NCBI RefSeq assembly: GCF_010015445.1 | Contig: NC_053116.1 | Span: forward strand, 5,097,568-5,161,567 | Source of the DNA: Perca fluviatilis | Taxonomy: Eukaryota > Chordata > Actinopteri > Perciformes > Percidae | DNA: 64,000 nucleotides | Direction: 5' to 3' | Shown here: in pieces, positions 24,452-33,872 of the stretch | Layout of the letters: the number at the start of each line of letters is the position of its first letter | Numbering within the stretch: position 1 is the stretch's first letter | The notes under the pieces: generated by a model | Databases searched by the model: none | What the model saw: the letters and a program-made list of their open reading frames with translations, nothing else | What the model was told of the DNA's origin: nothing | Made by a program: the position numbers and the translations under genes

Positions 24452-26519
24452 TATGGCGTTATATATGTGTCACATTCCTGAGCGAGTAATTGTATGTTTT
24501 GAGCGCAGAGAACTATATTTTGCAAGCACATTACATTACATTTTGAACAGAAATTTACACTCGCAAAAAATTATTTTGTTTGAGTAAACAAAAACCTATT
24601 TCGGGCACAATAAATGTAAGCTGCTGCACTCCGGTCCTGTATCCCTCGCTCTCAACCTCTTCTCTCTGCGCGCTCAACTCTAGACACGCTCGCTCAGATT
24701 TTCACAGTGTTACAATTGTGCCACAAAACCAACCAATCGCAGAATCAAAAGGTCAATTCTGATTGGCTGTTCGTCTCCAATTAGATTGCAATATCAGGAA
24801 ACAAAAATCTAGGAGGAACTTCGTACAATATATCACAGAAATGTCTTAATATTTGTGTGTACTATAATGCCGTTGTTTTGTTTGACTCATATCTCCTTAT
24901 GTTTGACTCATCCTTCACAAGCAATCTAGCTAGCTCACACACAGCAGCCGACATGTCATCGGAACAGGCCTCGCAGCACTGTAACTAGCTCAGTTAGGTC
25001 TCGCAATGCGAGACCTAACTGTAGTAGGCCTGTCACACTATAGCCACATGTAAGTAGTTTTTAATACTTTGGTTACATTACCGTATTTTATTAACCTGAA
25101 TTATGTTGCTATATTAGCTTGCGAATGAGCTATCCGTTGCTAGCTAATGCTAATTTATCTCAAAAAGCAGAAACGTTAGCTAACTACTGCCAAGATATGA
25201 TTTCACGAGAGACCAGAGAGGTGTTATAAGACTCGTCAAGTGTTGTCATCTGTCTTAAAATGAAATCATATCTTGGCAGTAACGTTGGTTAGCTACTGCT
25301 TTTTGACATAAATAAGCTAGCTAGCTAACGTTAGCAACGGATAGCTACTTTGCAAGTCAATTGAACCAACCTTAAAGAATTAAGGTTAATAAAACACCAA
25401 ATCGATGTAACCAGTATTACAAACTTCTTTTAAGTGGCTGTATTGTGACATTTTAGGTTTGTTCAGATGAATATGTTGGATGCATAGACTGTATCCATGC
25501 TGGGCTAGCTAATGTTAGATTTCTTGTGAAGGATGATGTTAGTCACACACGGAGATATGTAATTCAAAAAACTGTGTTGTGATTAACACAACTATTAAGG
25601 CATGTCTGTAATATACCGGTCGGTCAATAATATAAAATACTGTGGATCAGTGCTTTCCAACCCTTCTGGACTGAGGTTCCCCCACATCCCTGTCATATTA
25701 ACTCACATACCCACCCCGTCAATTCCTGATGTGTTCACACTATCCTATTAAAGTGAATATTCTTACATTTTCATGCAATTGAACTATAGACATTTAGGTT
25801 GGTTTGGTCAGAAATTCTACTAGCTTGGCCTTTTACTTGAAGTGTGGTTAATGTTTTAAAAGTCATACATTACTTTTAACTAATCATTTAAACTGTTAGC
25901 TAAGTCAGTAGGCCACTTTTAGCTTTTTATTTCTACCATTGATTACTTTGCTATATGTTTAAACATATGTGGTGAGCTGTTTCAGCTGATATATTGTTTT
26001 AAATCAATCATAATAAAATTATTTTGATTAGTTAAGCTGCTCCACAATCTTTCCAAGTACCCACTAGCTACAGCAGAGACCCCTTGCTGGGGAATCACTG
26101 CAGGTGTTGTGTCAAAAACTGTTTCCCTGTAGATATGTCTTTCCTGCTACTTGCGATCTAATTGGAGGTGAACAGCCAATCAGAATTGACTTTTGATTCT
26201 GCGATTGGTTGGTTTTGTGGCACACTTGTAACGCTGTGAAAATCTGAGCGAGCGTGTCTAGAGTTGAGCGCGCAGAGAGAAGAGGTTGAGAGCAAGGGAG
26301 ACAGGACCGGAGCGCAGCAGCTTTTACCTGCGAGCAGAGAAAGACATGCAAATACATTTATTGTGCCCGAAATAGGTTTTTGTTTACTCAAACTAAATAA
26401 TTTTTTGCGAGTGTTAATTTCTGTTCAAAATGTAATGTAATGTGCTTGCAAAATATAGTTCTCTGCGCTCAAAACATACAATTACTCGCTCAGGAATGTG
26501 ACACATATATAACGCCATA
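24452..26519. mobile_element. Foldback element, 2.07 kb, TATGG termini, 6-bp target duplication
   Basis: Perfect 6-bp duplication AGCCAA (24446-24451 and 26520-26525). The ends TATGGCGTTATATATGTGTC and GACACATATATAACGCCATA are perfect inverted repeats. Arms of about 370 bp follow (24452-24830 against 26130-26519). An inner palindrome (about 25090-25330) contains TTAGCTAACG-type repeats and TGCCAAGATATGATTTCA in both orientations. No coding frame. Copy A (position 60-85) shows the same site without the insertion. Termini TATGG and a 6-bp duplication match the 16-kb transposon at 26537-42754, so it is probably a non-autonomous relative. Confidence 0.9.
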
Positions 26520-26536
26520 AGCCAAAGGCCCATCGT

Positions 26537-27355
26537 TATGGAGCTAGAACAGTCTCAATAAAGATAAATGCACACACTACATTCACACATGCACACACAG
26601 GATTCATACATGCACACACAGGATACACAAATGTGCACAAAATTCACAAATACACACACAACATTTAAAAAGCACAGAAGATTCACAAATGCACACAAGA
26701 TTCACAAATGCACAGGACAAGATTCACAAATGTATTTCTGATGCACACAAATATATCTTGATTTACAAACTGCTTGCGGTCTGTTAACTTCCCTGCTTTT
26801 GTGCGTGAATTTTGAGACTCCCCTGACGTGGCTCGACTCACACACAAATGCCTTTTTTTTAAACAGATCTGCAACCAATCAGATATCTCCCTTGTTTTAG
26901 CCAATCACAAGAACGCACCCCACGTGGGGATTGTTTACTTATAAGCCAATCACAAACGCGTTCGCACAGCGCTACGTGCCTGTGGTGCGGGCTAGCGCGG
27001 TCACGGTGGAGTTCAGTCAGTTGGTTGAGCCCTCAACATGGCTTCTGGCAACGACAGGGGATCGGTAAGTATAACTTAACGTGTTTAGTTAGTTAGCTCC
27101 TTGTTATGAGATGTTGTTTAATTGTTAATGTTAACCGGTTTAATTGTGCAACTATCAACATAAGCTAGCGAGCTGAGCTAGCGAGCTGAGCTAGCGAGCT
27201 GAGCTAGCGCGTCTGCGTCTGCATGCTAATAGGGTCAGGCTAGTATCTTTCCATAAAGGTGACATTTTGTGAATTAAGTGACTGTTTGACAGGGTCTGTC
27301 GCCCCAAGCCGAGGTAGTAGCTCGGGCTTTTGTGCAGTTATTGGCCCGGGAGCTG
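26537..27355 (+). repeat. Left long terminal inverted repeat of the 16-kb transposon
   Basis: Matches the complement of 41097-42754 once the TTAA element at 41169-41909 is removed. Order from the end: terminus, a run of about 20-base repeats built on ATTCACAAATGCACACA (26570-26760), a unique block with CACGTGGGG near 26920, the ATG exon (27038-27064), an intron with a 14-bp AGCTAGCGAGCTG tandem repeat, and the first part of exon 2 to GTTATTGGCCCGG. Beyond this the two ends diverge, each entering its own gene. Confidence 0.9.
26860..27037 (+). promoter_or_regulatory. Putative promoter region of the HECT-like gene inside the left inverted repeat
   Basis: Inference. The segment immediately upstream of the ATG is conserved in both terminal repeats, is GC-richer than its surroundings, contains a CACGTGGGG E-box-like site and CCAATCA/CCAATCAC boxes (26874-26955), and has no TATA box. 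The mirror copy is 42165-42340 on the minus strand. It would give both convergent genes the same promoter. Confidence 0.45.
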
Positions 27356-30097
27356 TCCTCGGCCCCAAACGCACCGAGAGAGAGTACAGCAGTCAGGGCT
27401 GGAGGCAGTGCTCCTCTGCCGGTTAACGATGCTAGGGTGAGACAGGCTATGAGAAGGTGATACATTTAACTTATTATTTCTACATTTGCTAGTAAAGTAT
27501 GAAGAGATGCCATAGTCCCCCATCTAACTATTCTTATTGCCCTCTGCCTGGTAGGGTTGGGAATCTGAACTCCAAAACTAATTTTATTCTGGGTTGGGGC
27601 AGGGGGTTGTTCCATGCAGGTGCTGGGCTTGTCCCAAACTTTTCATTTCAATTAGCTTAATTGGCATGAATTTTTAGGTGAAGAATGTTGCTAAAGCAGA
27701 AATTCACATAAAAATGGACATTTGATGCTTAAGAAAAGATTAATCAGTCCACCAAAGTTTTTGGTACATAGATAAAGCGTCATGTATTGTCTATTAAGTG
27801 ACACATGTTCACTTTACTGACAGTGAGTAATATTCTTCTGACACATTTAATATTAGTGTCTGGAACAGTAATGAATAGCGTTAATGTATTTTATACTTTT
27901 ATTGAGACATTATTTAAATTATTGAAAAGTAGGTAAAAGAAACAATATATCTGGTTTCTCTACAAATATTTTTGTCTTTCCCACATCAGGCAGTTCCCGA
28001 GTATGTTTAATACTGATCAGCCAAGAGGAAAACGACGATTCTCGACCCCTGCCCCTTGCATTGTGAAAAGGACAGACTTTCATATGTATGTCCTTTCGGA
28101 ACCCAGTCAGTTCACACCAAAGGCCTCAGAAGAGCTAGAACTTGCCCCTGCTGGCCTTGGGAAGAGGATGTTAAGTATACCAGACCACTTGAAACACGAT
28201 GAGGTAATCATGGAGTATATAATATTGTAAAATGGGTAATGATTAAAAATGTTAATCATTTGCAGAATAGTGAATCATTTCATTTTTTAAAGATTGTAGC
28301 TCTACTTGAGGAATTTCCTAAACTGAAGACCTTACAAGGAGGTTGGATGTTTTTCAAGTCTACAGGTAGAATTTTTCTAAATCTCCAATTACGAAAAATA
28401 TAGTTAATGTTTTTCCAATTCAAAACCTCAGATATGTCACTGCATCAAAAGTGGGATTTTCGTCAGTATGCGGCACTGTAGATTGTCGTGGAACTTCAGG
28501 TTTACGGCTGTACGGCAATTTACAGGCAACACCGAAAACTGCCGTGAATTGTCGGAAATTAATGTGGGCCTTGCTTGGCAGTTGTCCCCCCATGACCCCC
28601 CCTCCCTCTAATTCTAGGGGAGGCTTTCACATGTAAATTAAAATGCTGTGAGCTATACAAATGCAAATCAGGGTAGCAGGGGGAGTTTTACAAAAAAGGT
28701 AAAATGTGCAATCCATGATTCATTCACAGTCTCAACCACTGTACATAGTGACATGACTACAGTGACCTTTCTTTGGTCTTGCTCATCCAACATTGTCTGG
28801 TGGAATGGAGACAGAGGCACCACTGTACAGTTTTCTAAGAGAAGTCTTTCTGCTGACACCAAAACACTGGGCTTCACATAAAGCATATCAGCTTTGTCAT
28901 TGCATGACAAGGTCCCAACCATTTGTGTTCTTAAAATACTGGCAAATTCAGCACCATATTCACATGTCCATGGCATATGAAGCTGTTGGCTCTGCTCAAA
29001 TGGCCTCATAATCTAGACATCAATTGTCCTATTGTTATTAAACTTTCCCAGTATTCCATTAAATCTCACTGTAATTCACCTCCACACCAGTGTGTGCGCT
29101 GTTCGCGCCCTGCTGGTTAATCAGCTCCTCTTTGTTTCTCTCTATCACTCTACCCCGCCCTCACTGCTTCCATTTGAAAATAGCGGCGGGAGATTGCGGG
29201 AGATGAGTCCGAGAGTTAGAGCAAAAGCTTCCGAAATATGGGAATATTTCAGGCCAACTGGTAAAAGAGTTATCTGTACACTCTGTCAAACTTCACTTGG
29301 AAACACACAGGAGTTGTTCGAGACATTTGGAGCGTTTTTTTCTCTCCTCCATATCACCTCCGGGGCTCCAGAGATGCGCTCACAGAAAGAAAAAGCCAAC
29401 GTAAGTATATGATTATTAATGAAACGGCGAGCTTGTCATGTGATGTCTGGCGATGAATTACCATTCACACCACTATTCAAGTTGTATAGGACAGTACTAT
29501 GACTTGTTTGCCTGACAAAATATAACTTAATATTAATGATTGTGAGACTGCAAGGTTTTAAAGGACTCTTACTACTTTCCATTTTAAAATAGGTGGTAGC
29601 GGACGTCGCAAGCTGTCCACAATTCCAACTGACGCTGAGGGTTACTCCACAAGGCTTCTTAAATCAGCATCTAACAATGGGAAAAACATAGTATTTGTAG
29701 TTCCACTACAGGAGAAGCTTTCTACTGAACCACTTTCCTATGATTCAGTAGAGTTCGCCATGTCTCTCATTTCTTTTAGTTTGTTCAAATGACTGTTTCA
29801 AAGTATTAAGTATTTGTTAATTATATGTATTTTTTTTATTTATTTAGGAGAGTGAATCTGGGACATGTCTTGATGAAGATTGTTCAGTTCTTGAGCAGCC
29901 AGTCCCATCTACCATAGACATGGATGAATCCTTGGCGGTAATAGATGTTGTCTTTTCTGTTGCTTTGGAATTTAGTAAGAAAGCATTATTTTTTGTATTC
30001 ATCACATAAAGTAAGTAAGCAGAGGGTTTAGTACAGAATAATGTAATGCTTGCAGATATATAAATAGATTGGGCATGACACATCTCAAACTGAATTT

Positions 30098-30137
<40 letters not shown>

Positions 30138-31387
30138 GTGTGTGTATGCGTGATGCGACAGAGTTGAGAAATTGCAGGCGCGACTCGAAATGGCTGTTAT
30201 TTCAAATAGCGTAGCATATTTTAAACTAAACGGTTCGGTGACCGGTCAAGAAAATTTTTAGTTTTCGCCATCCCTAATAGTGTGAATGCCACGACGACTT
30301 CAAGACTTCCCGTTTGGGGGTAGGGGGGATTTAGTTATTTATTTTTGCAAAGACTGTGTGCAGTTTTATTGGTGTCACAGGGGTGTTTACATCTAAAATG
30401 AAAGGTTTATTTTAGTCATATGTTAAAGTTGTTTTACTTATGTGACAGAAATAGATTGTTCATTCATAAAAAGATCACTACAATTTTGAGATCACTTTGC
30501 AACATTTAATAAAAGTTTCAATCCTGACATGATAGGTTTATATTTGATCCCTTGTAGACCGTGATCCAGAACATTACCTGGCCACAACCTAACTTTGACA
30601 GCGACGAGGATGAGGACGACACTTGAGGACGAAAATCAGTCTTGTCACTGGATTTTTGAGAAAATTCATAGAGGAAGGTAATACTGTAAATGGTCTTTAT
30701 TTCCTTAATTTTCATTCTCATCTTAATTCACACAGTTGTTTCCTCATAACAATCCCAGTTGCTACAATAATAAAGTGGTTCTTCATATTTACCACGTTTT
30801 ATGTGCATTTGTGTTTCATTTTATCTGTGTGAGCTCGTTTACTGTTTTATTGTCAAATGGTCATGTTTCTCTCCCTCCTCCTTTCTGTCCTCTGCTGTGT
30901 GCTTTACAACCGCACAGGGATGGAAGACATAAATGTGAATGTTTGACAGAAACAGTAAAGCCCAGCTCACACTGAGATGAAAAGAAACACAAATGCACAT
31001 AAAATTGGTAAATTAAACGTCATACTTTGTTTACATTCCACAGTATTTACAGCAGCATTTAAAGTAATCCTTTTGACGTTCTAAACTAGGAGAGGAAGAG
31101 ACTACAGGGATTTGATACTGTTTAAGTTCAGCACTGATATTTTGAAGTGTACAATTTTCTCTTCCATAGCGTCACCAGATGTGCTGCGTGACCTGATGAA
31201 GTTTTGGGTGGGGTGGGAACTGCCAACAACAAAACTAAATCTTGAGGTTGTAACCTCAACTTATCCAGTGGCTCTCACCTGCTTCTTCAAGTTGAAGTTC
31301 CCCAGCCACTACCAGACCTACAAGATTTTTCACCAGGACTTGATGATGGCCCTCAGTTCCATAAGTTCTGGCTTTGGACTTGTGTAG
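27038..31387 (+). CDS. HECT/G2E3-like protein gene of the transposon (split gene, incomplete)
   Basis: Exons with matching phases: 27038-27064, 27293-27456, 27990-28203, 28293-28365, 29593-29747, 29848-29937, 30558-30626 (stop). Together they encode about 263 residues: MASGNDRGS, SAPNAPREST, FSTPAPCIVKRTDFHMYVL, LAPAGLGKRMLSIPD, EEFPKLKTLQGGWMFFKS, NNGKNIVFVVPLQEKL and an acidic SDEDEDD end. This order (AGLG, FP-L--GGW/F, PLQ) resembles the N-terminal region of teleost G2E3-like HECT proteins. A further exon at 31170-31387 encodes the HECT C-lobe, with VALTCFFKL holding the catalytic-type Cys and the end SSGFGLV. The HECT N-lobe is not visible between, so the gene is probably deleted or frameshifted near 30620. 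A ubiquitin-ligase role is inferred from family only. Confidence 0.7.
28204..29592. other. Introns of the HECT-like gene with inserted debris
   Basis: 28440-28640 resembles a small repeat. 28668-29009 is open on the minus strand for 113 codons without a homologue I can name. 29203-29401 is a BED-finger fragment, listed separately. None joins the surrounding exons in phase. Confidence 0.4.
29203..29401 (+). pseudogene. BED zinc-finger fragment (hAT-type)
   Basis: The frame reads SPRVRAKASEIWEYFRPTGK, then RVICTLCQTSL. This is the start of a BED finger (aromatic W.YF, then C-x2-C) as found at the N-terminus of hAT transposases and ZBED proteins. The His/Cys half is not clear, and a GT donor (AAC|GTAAGT) follows at 29401. 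No other part of a hAT gene is adjacent, so it is a remnant lodged in an intron. Confidence 0.6.
30100..30146. repeat. Microsatellite (GT)n
   Basis: Nearly perfect GT tract within an intron of the HECT-like gene. Confidence 0.97.
30150..30275. mobile_element. hAT-type terminus remnant
   Basis: On the minus strand from about 30275: TAGGGATGGCGAAAACTAAA, then TTCTTGACCGGTCACCGAAC. TAGGGATGG is a common hAT end in fish. No partner end nearby; the GT microsatellite abuts the other side. Confidence 0.45.
31170..31387 (+). CDS. HECT C-lobe exon of the transposon gene
   Basis: Preceded by a good 3' splice site (TTTTCTCTTCCATAG, ending 31169). Reads SPDVLRDLMKFWVGWELPTT, then YPVALTCFFKLKFPSHYQTY and ends GFGLV-stop. 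The spacing of TCF to LxxPxY and the GFG-hydrophobic end are the conserved terminal 70 residues of HECT ligases, with the active-site-type Cys kept. It is open and lies on the same strand downstream of the exons at 27038-30626. Confidence 0.75.
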
Positions 31388-31632
31388 GGGCAAATGTCAT
31401 CAACTTCTTGCACTCAGTCACTCTTTTGAAATGGAGTCACTTAAAAGGGCAATTCCTGCTAATTTATGCACCATTAACGTTATGAAGTTTGACTATTCTA
31501 CTTGTCAGGTGCCACCTTCACCTGTCAAATACTTTGGAGTTGGTTTGTTGATTGGCTTTAGCCTGTGTTTTTATTTTTTTAAATTTGCAGTAGTTTTTTT
31601 GTGATTTTCATGTTCTTAATATAGCTGCTAGC

Positions 31633-32595
31633 ATAGGCGCGGGAAGTAGGGGTGCTGGGGGTGCGGCAGCACCCCTTGTTGGCAAACTGCGATCAAGCCC
31701 GTATTACCCAATGGGCATTAATCATTATGGTGATAATTATCCAATCAGAATAAAATAAAAGTTGTTTAATGTAATGATTGGGAGAAGGCCGCATGCACTG
31801 TGTAGATTGGCTAAAGATAAAGGTGGGTGGGCATAGAGCAGGTTGTTTACATCGCACTGATCCAAGATCAGTTTTCTAAGAACGAGTTGAGATTGAAAGA
31901 GTGGAATTAATTTGTAACTGATCCCCGGTCAGATTGGGTTGTATCAGCGAGTGAAAGTGTGGAAAAGGGAGAGAAAGAACCGGCTGCTATAAAAAATGTC
32001 CCGCGAATAAATAGCTTTTTAAAAAGAGCTGGGATGACGAAGAGGAGGATGTCGAGGAGCTAGCCAACGTTAGCTTGGAAGAATCGCTGCCTTCTACCAG
32101 CTACAATCTGCCACAGCTAACGGTAGCTAACGTTAACTTTAGCAAAGTTGTTGTGGAAAAAGACAAAGATGAGGCCGGACGGTCATCAGCATTACAGAAC
32201 AAGGTAATGGCCCCTCAGGTACCATCATCTCTGAAGAGCCTGCACTACGGGGACCGATTACAGAGACCGTCCGGGAGGAAGTTATACCCAGAGGGATATC
32301 AGCCTTTCAGAATCGGGCGGCTAAATGTCCAGCATCTCGGAAGGGGGACGAGGCTGGCGGTAGAAAGACCCGCTCCCTCACTAACGAGGCACTGACCCGA
32401 CACCTTCACAACGGTGAAACTGTACCACGGGAGTGGATTCTATATTCACTGTCCACCGGAGACATTTATTGCGTTGCCTGTAAAGTTCTACCAACACACA
32501 GCAGCGCATCTGTAGTAGGGTTTAGCGAGCTGCTGAGGGAGCTGGACTTTGAGGATTTGATCTGCGACTTTGCAAAGAAAAAGAGAAGAAATTAG
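31633..32595 (+). mobile_element. hAT derivative with fused transposase ends
   Basis: The left end ATAGGCGCGGGAAGTAGGGG opens a fish hAT-like element. The coding remains have two frames. The first, 32039-32395, reads LEESLPSTSYNLPQLTVANV. The second, to the stop at 32595, reads SLTNEALTRHLHNGETVPRE and YSLSTGDIYCVACKVL (TTF-type finger region). That frame then jumps directly to ELDFEDLICDFAKKKRRN, which resembles a hAT C-terminal tail. The central DDE region is missing, so this looks like an internal-deletion derivative. The right terminal repeat was not identified. Confidence 0.55.
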
Positions 32596-33110
32596 AACTT
32601 CTAAAGGTAAGAGCTATAATGCTATCTGTAAATTGAGTAGGTTAATATAATCTGTTGTGACCGTGTGACCAGATAATGTACATATTTAGTTTAGTTTATT
32701 GAAAAGCCATGCATATCAGACGTATTGCATCATAATTTTGTGATGCTGCTATAGGCCTGTGTGAGACTTAGTGGTCAAGTGCAGTAGCCTATATGTTGGC
32801 TTTGCAGTTTGTGAAGTGGCGAGCTGTAAGTGACTGTTATTTAACAACCGGCGCCCAGCTGTGTTGTGTGATGGCATTGTTGTATCTTCAGTCAATCACT
32901 TTTCAGAATTACTATTGTGCTTTCTGCTTGGGTGATTTATAGTGAATACTATATCGCCATAGTCTTGAGCCATACAACGCTTTTGGTATGATTTAATTAA
33001 TTGTAACACTGTCTTGTGATGTGTGAGTCAGATGGCAGTACTTGGTTTATTGAACTGGAAAGGCATACTTGACGCCGGCTCAGCTGGACTAGTCATTCAT
33101 CTTTTTATTA
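32596..33110. other. Unassigned transposon interior
   Basis: AT-rich, no recognisable frame. Possibly the 3' flank of the hAT derivative. Confidence 0.35.
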
Positions 33111-33111
33111 T

Positions 33112-33235
33112 TTTTTTTCGATAGTGACAGTGGATAGACAGGAACGGGGGAGAGAGAGGGAATGACACGCAGCAAAGGGCCGCAGGTCGGATTTAAACCT
33201 GGCCGCTGCAAAGGAATCTTTTGACCAGTAGTGAT
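33112..33235 (-). mobile_element. tRNA-derived SINE fragment
   Basis: On the minus strand: TTTGCAGCGGCCAGGTTTAA with a B-box-like GGTTTAAATCC, then GACCTGCGGCCCTTTGCTGC and a CATTCCCTCTCTCTCCCCC tail leading to CACTGTCACTATCG. This is a familiar teleost tRNA-SINE 3' half. The A box is not clear. Confidence 0.65.
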
Positions 33236-33872
33236 TGGCATGTGATTTAGTGCCTATATATTTCGCTGTGCAGTATATAGCAGTATGTAGCCTACTTCAT
33301 GGAGGGGGGTGGTGGGGTGGGGAGGCAGAGGTAGAGTTGTTCTGCGCAGCACAAGGGGGACCGAAATAATATGGCAGGTTGGTTTTAATGTTTTTGCTGA
33401 AAGGTATCTACTAACTAACTCCAATAATCATTTGTCTGAAAAGGCTTTTCCTATGGAATTTTCTGCTGACTGAGCTGCAGCTGTCAAGTCCTGGAAATCC
33501 TCTGCGATGGTCCACACGGTCTATGGCGGACAAAGTCTTTGTACCACGTTCTTTCCCAGGATGCAGCACCAAATGTGACTCAGCTTTCAGTCGTCCTAGC
33601 TAAGGATGAGGCTTGCTTTTCCAAAACATCCAATGGCCACTGTAGAGAGGAAGCTAGGGGTGGATTTGTTTTCCTTTTCAAAATAAAATACCAAGACAAA
33701 CTTATTTATAAAATTCATACTAACTTACTGTATTAATTTGTAGTGTCAATTAGTATGGAGGCTCCTAGCATAAGGCACAATTAAAATATTTGAAATGTTC
33801 CAAAGTAGTTTGTTAAATTTTTGGTCCAAGTCACAGGAAGCCACTGGAAAGTGCCAAGAGAGCCACATGCTC
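33236..33872. other. Unassigned transposon interior, 3' flank of the integrase gene
   Basis: No recognisable coding sequence; G-rich stretch near 33300. Lies between the SINE and the last exon of the minus-strand integrase gene. Confidence 0.4.

Noticed and set aside
24985..25022. GTCTCGCAATGCGAGACC hairpin as a regulatory element or terminator
   Set aside because: It lies inside a foldback element in eukaryotic DNA; palindromes are expected there.
26570..26760. CRISPR-like array
   Set aside because: Repeats are degenerate, without unique spacers of constant length, and are mirrored at the other transposon end.
27038..31387. Treating the HECT-like gene as a resident host gene
   Set aside because: Its first exons lie in the terminal inverted repeat and the whole gene lies inside the CATCGT target duplication, so it travelled with the transposon.
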